Virus record (IMG/VR): IMGVR_UViG_3300027779_003464
Location: 54,608 to 118,607 of that record
Reading direction: 5' to 3' (one strand)
Length of the DNA stretch: 64,000 bases
Origin: a virus
Shown: positions 51,299 through 58,316 of the stretch, in pieces
Numbering within the stretch: the first letter of the stretch is position 1
Layout: each line of letters starts with the position of its first letter
The notes under the pieces: model-generated
What the model was told of the DNA's origin: nothing
The model's database searches: none
What the model saw: the letters and a program-made list of their open reading frames with translations, nothing else
Program-made: the position numbers and the translations under genes

Positions 51299-51773
51299 GA
51301 TCTTTATTCAAAAATTTTTTTATGTCACTCCATTCCCACTGTACACCAAACTTCATTTTGGGACCTTTATGATTTTCCCAGAGACTTTTGTGAAAATCTT
51401 TATTGTAGGAAGAAGTTAATATCGCCTGTCTCCATCGTCTGTCATACATATCCCACTGCTTCATGTCTCCTCCGGTTCTTTCAATTTCTCTCTTTAGTCG
51501 GTTGTTGTAGTTTGTTTCAGCATCTAGATCAAGCCATATTAGTATATCAGCATCTTTAGCTATTTCTTTTGCGCCATACTCTTCTCCCCAAGCGCCTTCA
51601 ATTATCCAACTGTCATGTTTAAGATGTTCACGTAAGGAATCAAAGTATTTTCCTTTGTCTTCCCAAGGTTTTAATTTGTCAAGATGCAGAATAGAGATAT
51701 CGTAATCTTTAAGTATTCTATTTGCTAGCTTAGTTTTGCCGTTGCCCTTCTTTCCGAATATGTATATCTTCAT
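51291..51773 (-). CDS. P-loop kinase (topology-modulation/adenylate-kinase-like)
   Basis: 160 residues. Walker A is IFGKKGNGKTKLA (~4-16), then LHLDKLKPW, SWIIEGAWG and ILIWLDLD, the set seen in the small FlaR/adenylate-kinase-like family. The phosphate acceptor is unknown. A TATAAATA box (minus strand) lies ~8-15 bases upstream. Cotranscribed with the CitG-like gene. Confidence 0.75.
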   Translation of the reverse strand: MKIYIFGKKGNGKTKLANRILKDYDISILHLDKLKPWEDKGKYFDSLREHLKHDSWIIEGAWGEEYGAKEIAKDADILIWLDLDAETNYNNRLKREIERTGGDMKQWDMYDRRWRQAILTSSYNKDFHKSLWENHKGPKMKFGVQWEWSDIKKFLNKDHE

Positions 51774-51779
51774 CTAGTT

Positions 51780-51787
51780 TATTTATA
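51780..51787 (-). promoter_or_regulatory. Late-type promoter TATAAATA (minus strand)
   Basis: Exact box on the minus strand, 7 bases from the 51773 start. It is the right-hand end of late-type signals in the window. Confidence 0.45.
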
Positions 51788-51799
51788 GTCTATTGTTTA

Positions 51800-51808
51800 C
51801 TACGGAGT
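51800..51808 (+). repeat. CTACGGAGT copy 1
   Basis: Non-coding; preceded by A (ACTACGGAGT). Confidence 0.9.
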
Positions 51809-52154
51809 AACTCCTTCTACGGCTATCGGGCAACGTAGTTCCTGGTGCCGCGGCCCTACTTAATAATATTAATAAAAAGAATAACTCTATATAAGATAAA
51901 AGAAATTATATTTAATATCCTATAGACATTACTTAACCTATAGCTATCAAATAAAATAACCTTATCTATATAAACATTATCTTATACCGAGTTACTATTT
52001 TTAGATCTAGGTACAGGAATAAAAAAGGATAAAGGAATAACCCTTATCCTTAAGCTATAGAATAAGCTTTCGCTATAGGCTAAAGAAATCCAAAGCTAAC
52101 CCCAAGTATCCGGCTACCACGACCAGCGAGGTCTCAAGATATACAACAGGGGGA

Positions 52155-52163
52155 CTACGGAGT
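52155..52163 (+). repeat. CTACGGAGT copy 2
   Basis: Non-coding, context GGGGACTACGGAGTCCCTGG, giving GGGGACT/AGTCCC pairing around it. Confidence 0.9.
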
Positions 52164-52256
52164 CCCTGGCCTACGCTTACCCTCACGTTGGCCTCTGGGT
52201 ACTATAAAGGTTTTCTAGTGTTGGGCGTCTTTCCCGAGCCGTCTAGAAAAATATTC

Positions 52257-52315
52257 GAGCGAGGGAGCCAACATGTGCTCGCCCTACCCGGTGCTCTAGC
52301 TCGCTCATGTCTTGA
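52257..52315. repeat. GAGCSAAC-type element, copy 1 (degenerate)
   Basis: GAGCGAGG, GAGCCAAC (52265-52272), GTGCTCGCC and GCTCGCTC in alternating orientation. Unlike the other copies there is no A-run terminator beside it. Confidence 0.55.
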
Positions 52316-52368
52316 CAAAAGAATACTATCCCCTTAATAAATAATACTATAGATTATCACAGGTGTGA

Positions 52369-52377
52369 CTACGGAGT
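52369..52377 (+). repeat. CTACGGAGT copy 3
   Basis: Lies 31 bases before the recombinase-like start; context GACTACGGAGTACCTGG resembles copy 2. Confidence 0.9.
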
Positions 52378-52407
52378 ACCTGGTTAATCTCAAATAAAAC
52401 TTATGAT

Positions 52408-52989
52408 ATGACTAAAAAGGAGGCAATAGAAGTTATAGGATGTTCCTGGAGTACCTTGAGACGCTATGTCGGTAGGGGACTGATAGGAACCACCACTCTA
52501 CAGAATGGCCACAAGAACTATTGGGAAGACGATGTCTATGCCATGGTAGGTAAACGAATACCACAAGAACATTGGATAGCTATATACTGCCGGGTCAATG
52601 GTAAGTCTAAGGAGGCCGATGAAAAACTACTAGAACAGAAGAGAATTATCTATAGCTGGTGCGCTAAGCGAGGTATTACTATAGATAAAGTATACGAGGA
52701 GCGAGGTCCTTCTACGGAGTACTCACCGGAGCGTCGCCCTGTACTACATTCACTTATGCAAGATATATTTAGTAAGAAGGTAGATGCTGTTATAGTAGAG
52801 ACTAAAGATAGAATAGCTAGAGTCGGCTGGGACATGTTCCAAGAGATGTTTAAGTACCACGGCGTAGAGCCAATAGTTATTAATAAGGTAATTGAAGATC
52901 CGTTCTATCAAGCTGAACAGGCGGATGATATAACTAAGATACTAGAACAGGCTAAGATAGACCGCCTAGGAGATATCAAGAAAGATTAA
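52408..52989 (+). CDS. Serine-recombinase-like protein (IS607 TnpA type) lacking the catalytic serine
   Basis: 193 residues. Residues ~2-45 form a MerR-type helix-turn-helix (TKKEAIEVIGCSWSTLRRYV). The resolvase domain follows: AIYCRVNGKSKEADEKLLEQK corresponds to the family YARVSSxxQ, but the nucleophilic serine position is Asn. ETKDRIARVGWDMF keeps the DRxxR arginines. Recombination may be lost, leaving a DNA-binding regulator, unless the nearby Ser in GKS substitutes. There is no partner TnpB. Codon use (CGG, GGG, CTA) is unlike neighbours. Confidence 0.75.
   Translation: MTKKEAIEVIGCSWSTLRRYVGRGLIGTTTLQNGHKNYWEDDVYAMVGKRIPQEHWIAIYCRVNGKSKEADEKLLEQKRIIYSWCAKRGITIDKVYEERGPSTEYSPERRPVLHSLMQDIFSKKVDAVIVETKDRIARVGWDMFQEMFKYHGVEPIVINKVIEDPFYQAEQADDITKILEQAKIDRLGDIKKD
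52712..52720 (+). repeat. CTACGGAGT copy 4, inside the recombinase-like gene
   Basis: Coded as part of PSTEYSP on the plus strand. Confidence 0.9.
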
Positions 52990-53144
52990 TAGATCACGCC
53001 TAGGACACTCAATCTTCCATCATCAGTATATCTAGTATAGGATATAAAACATCATCGTCTAATAACAATAAATCACTATTTCCCGAATCACCCCGCGGAG
53101 CTAGTACATCTAGGGATCCAAAGTTCTCGGCGGGCACGGGAACC

Positions 53145-53250
53145 GAGCGAACAGGTATCCCATTGGATTTAAAGTGTCAATTTTTGATACTATACTAGTT
53201 GGCTCGGCCCGAGCGAGAAGTGGAAGTCTACCAGATCGCACTGTTGGCTC
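53145..53250. repeat. GAGCSAAC-type element, copy 2
   Basis: GAGCGAAC at 53145, ACTAGTTGGCTC ending at 53205, GAGCGAGAAG at 53211 (GTTGGCTC-GGCCC-GAGCGA hairpin), and GTTGGCTC at 53243. Lies just beyond the terminator of the 53317 gene. Confidence 0.7.
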
Positions 53251-53262
53251 CTGGCTTGGAGC

Positions 53263-53295
53263 AAAAAAAAGGCCCAACCGAAGTTAGACCCTTTT
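53263..53295 (-). terminator. Intrinsic terminator of the 53317-54495 gene
   Basis: On the minus strand, AAGGGTCTAAC-TTCG-GTTGGGCC then eight Ts: a stem with a stable UUCG loop and U-run, 22 bases after the stop. Confidence 0.8.
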
Positions 53296-53316
53296 CCCCC
53301 TAAAAATAAACAATTA

Positions 53317-54495
53317 TTATAGACTCGCGTATTGTGCGAATTCTAAATCATATCCTTCAGTAGTACCTTTAGCAAATAATTCTCCTGCTCTGTACTTTAA
53401 TTCGTGTTGATTATCCAATGGAAAACCTGCATTGTTAGAACCTAAGAAGGTCATTGAATTAACTACATCCCAAATGGTCATACCCGTTTTGATGAAAGCT
53501 TTCTGGCGATCAGCGAGTTTTGTAGGATCTTTTCCTTTTCTAGAAATTCTGGCTAAAGTATCTCCGTATGAATGGAAATAGTTTCTAGCTATAGAGTTCT
53601 GATATTGTTTCTTAATTGATGCGTCTCCTTCTTCTAGTTTATTTGTTGATAACCTAAAGGCGTTTTCAATTTCTTGTAGACTGGCTTTTGTTTGAGTAGC
53701 CTTATTGATAGCTGCTTCAAAGCCCGCTGGTTGAAACCCGTTCTTCTTCATTAAGTCTATCTTATTAAGAAATATCCTAACATCTTCTGCTCCGGTTCCT
53801 TGTAATCTAAATTTATCTTCGAATACAATAGCACTATTGTTTCCAATAGCTCCTTCACCTAAACTTACTCTTAATCCATTATCACATATGAGCCTTTGAT
53901 TATAGGACTCTACTATGGTATCTTTATTAGTTTGAATAAGAGAGAAACCAAATTTAAAGAACTCGTCTTTACCAGCTTGAGCAAAGCCAACCTCATCGTT
54001 GTTAAGTAGGTTTATACTTGACGTTCCGTTATATGGATTGTAATCGACAGTTTCAAGAGATAATTTAGGATTATCATTTAATATTCTTTCAGTCACATCA
54101 AAGAGGGTATCGTTAGTAACTCTTTTATATCTATTAGGAGAACAAATATCTACAACCTCTTTAGTCTTAGTGTTTGCAATAAGCATTACATCTTTCGTTC
54201 TCTTAGACGCAGCATAATCTTTTAGACCATTGATAAGTAATGATGCGATCTTATGATCTCCTGATTTAAGCATCTCACGTGTAAGACTTGTGTTTAACTT
54301 AAGCATACTTCCTAATTTATAAAAGAACCTATCAGATACGCTGACCTGTTGGCCACTGACTATTATTCTTTGTTTAATTAGACTATTACTATCTACTGAA
54401 ATAGCACCGATCGGAACTTGTCTGACTGCCTGTTCGGCTTGTCCTATCGTTTCTTTAATTTCTGCGAATTGATTTTCGCTAATTGTTTTTTTCAT
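53317..54495 (-). CDS. DUF932-like phage protein
   Basis: 392 residues. SVSDRFFYKLGSMLKLN and the long alpha/beta body with NQRLICDNGLRV, then YFHSYGDTLARIS and VVNSMTFLGSNN, are reminiscent of DUF932-type phage/plasmid proteins of unknown function. Monocistronic, with leader TTAAATTTAAACAAATG and its own terminator. Abundant-protein style codon use (early expression) is inferred only. Confidence 0.55.
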   Translation of the reverse strand: MKKTISENQFAEIKETIGQAEQAVRQVPIGAISVDSNSLIKQRIIVSGQQVSVSDRFFYKLGSMLKLNTSLTREMLKSGDHKIASLLINGLKDYAASKRTKDVMLIANTKTKEVVDICSPNRYKRVTNDTLFDVTERILNDNPKLSLETVDYNPYNGTSSINLLNNDEVGFAQAGKDEFFKFGFSLIQTNKDTIVESYNQRLICDNGLRVSLGEGAIGNNSAIVFEDKFRLQGTGAEDVRIFLNKIDLMKKNGFQPAGFEAAINKATQTKASLQEIENAFRLSTNKLEEGDASIKKQYQNSIARNYFHSYGDTLARISRKGKDPTKLADRQKAFIKTGMTIWDVVNSMTFLGSNNAGFPLDNQHELKYRAGELFAKGTTEGYDLEFAQYASL

Positions 54496-54526
54496 TTGTT
54501 TAAATTTAAAGGTTAATTAATTATAC

Positions 54527-55651
54527 TTATATTTTCTTTTTAATTTCATTAGTTATTTCTAATGGGATATCTACGGAGTCATTTTCGTCTAAGTTAATTT
54601 CTGCTCCTCTAATAAATATGTCCTCAAACTTTTTACTTAGGTCTACTTGACGTACCGACTCAGCACTTTCAATCTCTTTAAGTTCGGCTGTCTCTTCAAA
54701 TCTAGTTTCATCGAATACTATTTCGCCATCCTTTAAGTTAAAGTATAATCTTTTACCGATCGCGGATCCTCCTCTTCTATTCTTAGAAAACTCTACATAT
54801 CTTAACCCAGCCTCATCAAATAATATCTCCATCATTGCAGTAGTAGCATGTTTTAGATAGGTCGACCCAACGTACTGTCCTCCTTTAGTCATATGCTGGA
54901 TCGCAAGGATAGCACATCCACTCTTCTCAGCGGAGTCAATCATAACGTTAGTTAACCATGACGTAGCGAAGGTTGTCTTCCAATTATGAACTTCTTTCAA
55001 TTTAACAAGAACATCTTGGTAGGAGTCAAGTAAAATGATATCATAGCCATCAGTAAAAGTTTGCATCAATACCTGATCGAGCTGTCCGGTCTTTACGTAA
55101 TCCATTAGCAGGAGAGTTGGTACGTCAGCAATAGATGGAGTCTTCTTATAATAGAATAAGATATCGTTTCTAGTCATCTCACTAGATATATAAAGTATCT
55201 TAGCGTCTGGGTTTTCTTTCTTAATTGAAGCTAACATATCAAGTAATAAAGTAGATTTACCTACGCCTGATTCTCCAATAACTATATTAACCGTTCCGCC
55301 ATATAGACCTCCACCTTCTTCGTGGTCAGACAATATATTATCAATTGCCTTGCCTGTCTTATGTAAAGAAAAGCTAGGAAATACCATATCTTTAATTGCA
55401 ATAACTTCTGCCTTGATAGGTTTGACTACTACGGAGTCATCCTTAAACGTTTTAGCTATCTCACTGTGGCCCTCTTCTACTATCTTTTTCATAGTACTAT
55501 TAAGACAACCATAGGAAATTTCAGGATGATCTATCTCAAACTTCCTGAAGACGTCAATTACTTTTGCATTGGTAGGTACTTTACCTTCCATTGTAGTGTT
55601 AAACCATTCTCTAACACGTTGTTCTTTTTTTGTTCCTTTCAATTGGATCAT
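54527..55651 (-). CDS. RecA/DnaB-superfamily ATPase (helicase or recombinase)
   Basis: 374 residues. The first ~75 residues are a helical domain; then NIVIGESGVGKSTLLLDML (Walker A, ~123-141), ILYISSEM, YDIILLDSYQD (Walker B, ~205-215) and CAILAIQHMTKGGQYVGST follow the DnaB/RadA-type order. It could be the gp41-type replicative helicase, too short for full gp41, or a RadA/UvsX-like recombinase. Promoter at 55684 and A-rich leader. Two CTACGGAGT copies lie in its coding sequence. Confidence 0.75.
   Translation of the reverse strand: MIQLKGTKKEQRVREWFNTTMEGKVPTNAKVIDVFRKFEIDHPEISYGCLNSTMKKIVEEGHSEIAKTFKDDSVVVKPIKAEVIAIKDMVFPSFSLHKTGKAIDNILSDHEEGGGLYGGTVNIVIGESGVGKSTLLLDMLASIKKENPDAKILYISSEMTRNDILFYYKKTPSIADVPTLLLMDYVKTGQLDQVLMQTFTDGYDIILLDSYQDVLVKLKEVHNWKTTFATSWLTNVMIDSAEKSGCAILAIQHMTKGGQYVGSTYLKHATTAMMEILFDEAGLRYVEFSKNRRGGSAIGKRLYFNLKDGEIVFDETRFEETAELKEIESAESVRQVDLSKKFEDIFIRGAEINLDENDSVDIPLEITNEIKKKI
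54571..54579 (+). repeat. CTACGGAGT copy 5, inside the ATPase gene
   Basis: Read on the minus strand as DSVD near the C-terminus. Confidence 0.9.
55429..55437 (+). repeat. CTACGGAGT copy 6, inside the ATPase gene
   Basis: Read on the minus strand as DSVV in the N-terminal domain. Confidence 0.9.
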
Positions 55652-55679
55652 GTTTATTATTTTTAGGGATTAATAATTA

Positions 55680-55707
55680 ATTGTAAATATAGAAATAATT
55701 TTTGACA
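55680..55707 (-). promoter_or_regulatory. Early-type promoter (TATATTTA) of the ATPase gene
   Basis: -7 box TATATTTA on the minus strand at 55691-55684, with upstream TTTGTCAAAAATTATTTC. About 33 bases before the start. Confidence 0.6.
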
Positions 55708-55719
55708 AATAAAAATATT

Positions 55720-56175
55720 TTATGAATTATTTTCAGATAATTTTTTAAGAGCTGAGTGTTCCTCATTCGATAAACCTTTTACTCCTACTTCTTTTATTCT
55801 ATCTAATAGATCATCTAAGTACCATACCTTCTTAGCTTCTCCTACTCCATGAAATTCTTCAAATGCTTTCTTCATTTCATTAAATGATATTTTATCAGTG
55901 ATCCTGCCTACACAAAAATCAAACTTGACTGAGCTGTCATATAGTTTAAATATCATATAAGGTAGGATTGAATCAGTCTCTTTCATTAGTATATTAAAGA
56001 CTTCTTCAATTTGTTCTGAGGTGTGATCTGTGTGAATCAGGGATAGTATACCTATAGGTAAAGGCATACCCATTTGCCCATCTAATTTACTATCACATAT
56101 AGCGTGTATTGCGGCTATATCTACTTCTGATGCTTCTTGATCTCCAAATCTAATAATTACATAGGATTCTTTCAT
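55720..56175 (-). CDS. Hypothetical early protein
   Basis: 151 residues with mixed alpha/beta (SYVIIRFGDQEASEVDIAAIHA; DSILPYMIFKLYDSSVKFDF). Ends in a helical acidic tail. No motif. Preceded by an early-type promoter and a GAGCSAAC element. Confidence 0.6.
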   Translation of the reverse strand: MKESYVIIRFGDQEASEVDIAAIHAICDSKLDGQMGMPLPIGILSLIHTDHTSEQIEEVFNILMKETDSILPYMIFKLYDSSVKFDFCVGRITDKISFNEMKKAFEEFHGVGEAKKVWYLDDLLDRIKEVGVKGLSNEEHSALKKLSENNS

Positions 56176-56203
56176 ATTATTTGTTTTTAAGTGTTATTGT
56201 TAT

Positions 56204-56240
56204 ATTGTAAATATACTAAAAATGTTGGGAATAAAAAAAT
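56204..56240 (-). promoter_or_regulatory. Early-type promoter (TATATTTA)
   Basis: -7 box at 56215-56208 (minus strand), T-rich upstream tract TTTTTTTATTCCCAACATT. Serves the 56175 gene. Confidence 0.6.
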
Positions 56241-56279
56241 TTAGGGGAACTTTTTTTCAACTTTTCTACATCCCATCAC

Positions 56280-56390
56280 GAGCGATTGTAAAGCCTAGAC
56301 ATATTTTTTCCCAGGGTATAAGTTGGCTCTATTCCCGAGCGAGAAAATCCTCGCTGTTAACATCTTTTCACATACTAGTTCGCTCTGGAG
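56280..56390. repeat. GAGCSAAC-type element, copy 3
   Basis: GAGCGATT at 56280, GTTGGCTC-TATTCCC-GAGCGAGAA hairpin at 56322-56345, and ACTAGTTCGCTC ending at 56385. Sits between a terminator and the 56204 promoter. Confidence 0.7.
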
Positions 56391-56397
56391 TATAGGC

Positions 56398-56426
56398 AAA
56401 AAAAGACCCAGATTTCTCCGGGCCTA
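56398..56426 (-). terminator. Intrinsic terminator of the 56453-56797 gene
   Basis: Minus strand AGGCCCGGAGAAATCTGGGTCT followed by Ts: AGGCCC/GGGTCT stem with one G-T pair, then a U-run. Confidence 0.7.
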
Positions 56427-56452
56427 ATCAACAGCTATATAGACAGTACGCG

Positions 56453-56797
56453 CTACTGGGGATTTTCTTCTATTCTTTCTTTGTGGTATGTTATCATTCC
56501 TTTCTCTTCTTTTAATTTACCTTCATACCACTCTATACTTTCTCTAATACTTCTACGTTTCTTTCTAGTTTCTCCAGCTGAGGTACCTCTAACCGTATTT
56601 GCAAGAGGTCTAAGCGAACGTAGTTTAGTTTCAATAAACTTTATATTTTCCTTAGATTGTTGTAATAACTCTTCATCAGATATTTCTTCTAACATATGCT
56701 CGGGTAATCTAGTCTTCGGCTTAGCGATAGATTTTACTCTATTGATAGCAAAGGAACCTAGGTCCGCAAATAAAGAGTTTTTTAAAGTGTTTAACAT
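56453..56797 (-). CDS. Basic coiled-coil early protein
   Basis: 114 residues, basic and helical with ETRKKRRSIRESIEWYEGKLKEEKG, so a possible nucleic-acid binder. Single gene with its own promoter and terminator. Confidence 0.6.
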   Translation of the reverse strand: MLNTLKNSLFADLGSFAINRVKSIAKPKTRLPEHMLEEISDEELLQQSKENIKFIETKLRSLRPLANTVRGTSAGETRKKRRSIRESIEWYEGKLKEEKGMITYHKERIEENPQ

Positions 56798-56798
56798 A

Positions 56799-56837
56799 TT
56801 GTAAATATAAGAAAAATATTTGACATAAAAAAATATT
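56799..56837 (-). promoter_or_regulatory. Early-type promoter (TATATTTA)
   Basis: -7 box at 56809-56802 on the minus strand, with upstream TATTTTTTTATGTCAAATA. The box is only ~5 bases from the 56797 start, so the leader may be nearly absent. Confidence 0.6.
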
Positions 56838-56840
56838 ATG

Positions 56841-57005
56841 TTACTTTTTTGTTTTTAATTGTTGTCTTATTGTATTACGTTTTGATATAAGTCTAGAGGT
56901 TTCTTCATCATCATTCTTATATCTTTTTAACTTCTTATCAATAAGGTTTAATTCATTTAGTTTGGCTAGCTGTGTTTTGTTGGTACCATTCTTTCTTCTC
57001 GACAT
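56841..57005 (-). CDS. 54-residue basic helical protein
   Basis: Starts MSRRKNGTNKTQLAKLNELN and stays K/R/N-rich to the end. Basic character and length suggest a small nucleic-acid-binding protein. Not identified. Its stop lies at the edge of the next promoter. Confidence 0.5.
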   Translation of the reverse strand: MSRRKNGTNKTQLAKLNELNLIDKKLKRYKNDDEETSRLISKRNTIRQQLKTKK

Positions 57006-57036
57006 TTTTAAAACTGGTTCTAAATTAATATTATGT

Positions 57037-57228
57037 TCACGCTTCCCCGCGAGTATTAACCGCAGACATTACCATTCCAAGTCTAGCTGGTAACACTACT
57101 CCAGAGTTACATGAGTTACAGCATCTACCTCGATTAACAGGTTCTGCATTATTCCCGTGATCCCATATAACTTCTCCTTCTGAATCCTTAATCTTTTCTA
57201 TTTCTTTTTCGCAAATTGAACACTTCAT
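57037..57228 (-). CDS. Small zinc-binding protein
   Basis: 63 residues. CSICEKE at the start and GRCCNSCNSG further on, with DHGNNAEPV between, form an HNH-like or treble-clef zinc site also seen in many small phage proteins. Nuclease activity is uncertain because the catalytic histidines are not clear. Confidence 0.6.
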   Translation of the reverse strand: MKCSICEKEIEKIKDSEGEVIWDHGNNAEPVNRGRCCNSCNSGVVLPARLGMVMSAVNTRGEA

Positions 57229-57229
57229 A

Positions 57230-57424
57230 TTATTGATTTTTTATTAATTGTATCTCGTTGTATATTTGTTGTAATATTTCTAATTTACCTAAAGTAATAT
57301 CTGCATACATAGTCTCTCCTACTTTTGCTACAGTAACTGATTGTCTGTATTCTTCTTCTAATAAGGTTATGTTATCCTCTATTAGTTTTTTAATTTCAGA
57401 TATTTTATCTTTTTCCTTAGACAT
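57230..57424 (-). CDS. Small helical protein
   Basis: 64 residues, two amphipathic helices (KISEIKKLIEDNITLLEEEY; KLEILQQIYNEIQLI). It sits 1 base from the zinc protein and 3 bases from the lipoprotein gene, so one operon. Confidence 0.55.
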   Translation of the reverse strand: MSKEKDKISEIKKLIEDNITLLEEEYRQSVTVAKVGETMYADITLGKLEILQQIYNEIQLIKNQ

Positions 57425-57427
57425 TGA

Positions 57428-57436
57428 CTACGGAGT
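57428..57436 (+). repeat. CTACGGAGT copy 7, forms the lipoprotein stop codon
   Basis: On the minus strand ACTCCGTAG gives TP-stop, ending the lipoprotein gene. Confidence 0.9.
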
Positions 57437-57730
57437 AGATATAATTAATGAATCTGTTACGTTGCTTACGTTATTAAAGTTAGGTGTTGTTCTAACTAAA
57501 GCAAGTAACTCTCCATTTTCATTGGTAATAAATGATACTCTTCCATTATTATAAGAAGCCTCCCAGGTACAATCCCAAGGTACTTCGTTATTCGGAGACA
57601 TATCTAATATTTCCTCAGGAACATCGCAGGAATATAAATTATATTCAGTCTGTTCTGTTGTACCTGCGTTTGGTGTTGTGCATGCGGATATTAATAATAT
57701 CCCTAATGCTAAGCTTAATATCTTTTTCAT
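57428..57730 (-). CDS. Predicted lipoprotein
   Basis: 100 residues. MKKILSLALGILLISACTT is a signal peptide with lipobox LISAC (Cys ~17), so it should be anchored in the host envelope. The mature part has a small beta-rich domain with two further cysteines. Phage lipoproteins often block superinfecting phage, which is a conjecture here. The stop codon lies in a CTACGGAGT copy (…STP-stop). Confidence 0.7.
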   Translation of the reverse strand: MKKILSLALGILLISACTTPNAGTTEQTEYNLYSCDVPEEILDMSPNNEVPWDCTWEASYNNGRVSFITNENGELLALVRTTPNFNNVSNVTDSLIISTP

Positions 57731-57753
57731 AGTTTGATTTTTAAGGGTTCATA

Positions 57754-57790
57754 TAGTAAATATACTAAAAATTACTGACATAAAAAAATT
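57754..57790 (-). promoter_or_regulatory. Early-type promoter (TATATTTA)
   Basis: -7 box at 57764-57757 on the minus strand, with upstream TTTTTTTATGTCAGTAATTT, almost identical to that at 61655. Serves the lipoprotein operon. Confidence 0.65.
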
Positions 57791-57792
57791 AT

Positions 57793-58044
57793 TTAGTACT
57801 TTTTTATTTTTGCAATGATAACTTCTTTTTCTCCGGCGCCATCTACTATTGTAACAATATTAGAAATCTTCACTCGTTCAAGGGCCGCCTTATATCCAAG
57901 CCTTGGATTTTTTATCTCTCCGATAGACAGAGCCGCGTTATACGCAGCCTTAAAGCTACTCGCCGCTCCACAGTTTTGCCGGATGGTCTCTCCCAAAGGG
58001 GAGTAGATATCAAGAGAACCTAGTATGAAATACATATCCTTCAC
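57793..58044 (-). CDS. Small hypothetical protein
   Basis: 83 residues from a GTG that overlaps the previous stop by 4 bases; an ATG three codons later (58035) is the alternative. FILGSLDIYSPLGETIRQNCGAASSF and repeated AA motifs suggest a small alpha/beta fold. Unknown. Confidence 0.5.
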   Translation of the reverse strand: MKDMYFILGSLDIYSPLGETIRQNCGAASSFKAAYNAALSIGEIKNPRLGYKAALERVKISNIVTIVDGAGEKEVIIAKIKKY

Positions 58045-58316
58045 TCTTGTTTACCTTTTATTTTATCTATAATATTTCTTACTACCGAACAGTTTTCATA
58101 TTCCTCTATTGATACAAAATAATCCATCACCTTAGTAAGAGCCTTAATCTTATCAGCTGACGGTGTAGGATCATCTACCGCATACTCTTTATTATTATTA
58201 ATAGATTCAAATACTAATGAATAAAATCCATGTATATCCTCTTTCTTTAATCGAGCTAATAACTTTAATAGTTTAATATCTGCAGGTAGCAGATGCTTTT
58301 TAAAATCTTCCTTCAT
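58041..58316 (-). CDS. Small protein with UVR-like C-terminus
   Basis: 91 residues, helical. The end FVSIEEYENCSVVRNIIDKIK resembles the UVR hairpin, as does the 22692 gene product. Starts inside the end of the metzincin gene. Confidence 0.5.
   Translation of the reverse strand: MKEDFKKHLLPADIKLLKLLARLKKEDIHGFYSLVFESINNNKEYAVDDPTPSADKIKALTKVMDYFVSIEEYENCSVVRNIIDKIKGKQE

Larger units (their letters stand above)
51788..52407. other. G+C-richer non-coding stretch of ~620 bases with many short repeats
   Basis: No convincing gene. Seen here: three CTACGGAGT copies; AAGGATAA...TTATCCTT (a hairpin in 52025-52060); TTTTCTAG...CTAGAAAA pairing around 52210-52250; repeated CTATAG words at 51930-52080; and the GAGCGA/GAGCCAAC cluster at 52257-52315. 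Composition changes sharply from both flanks, suggesting a foreign insertion that came with the recombinase-like gene. Confidence 0.6.
52990..53316. other. Gene-poor interval of ~330 bases
   Basis: It contains the GAGCSAAC element and a terminator. A 42-codon minus-strand frame from a GTG (53137-53009, ending LYPILDILMMED) is possible but weak. Otherwise nothing recognised. Confidence 0.5.

Noticed and set aside
52408-52989. Integrase of a temperate phage
   Set aside because: It is too short for a large serine integrase, the nucleophile is missing and no attachment sites are seen; the rest of the window is of a lytic T4-like type.
53009-53137. 42-codon minus-strand frame near the recombinase-like gene
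   Set aside because: GTG start, no promoter or A-rich leader, and only the last 20 residues look protein-like. Mentioned in the interval note but not called.
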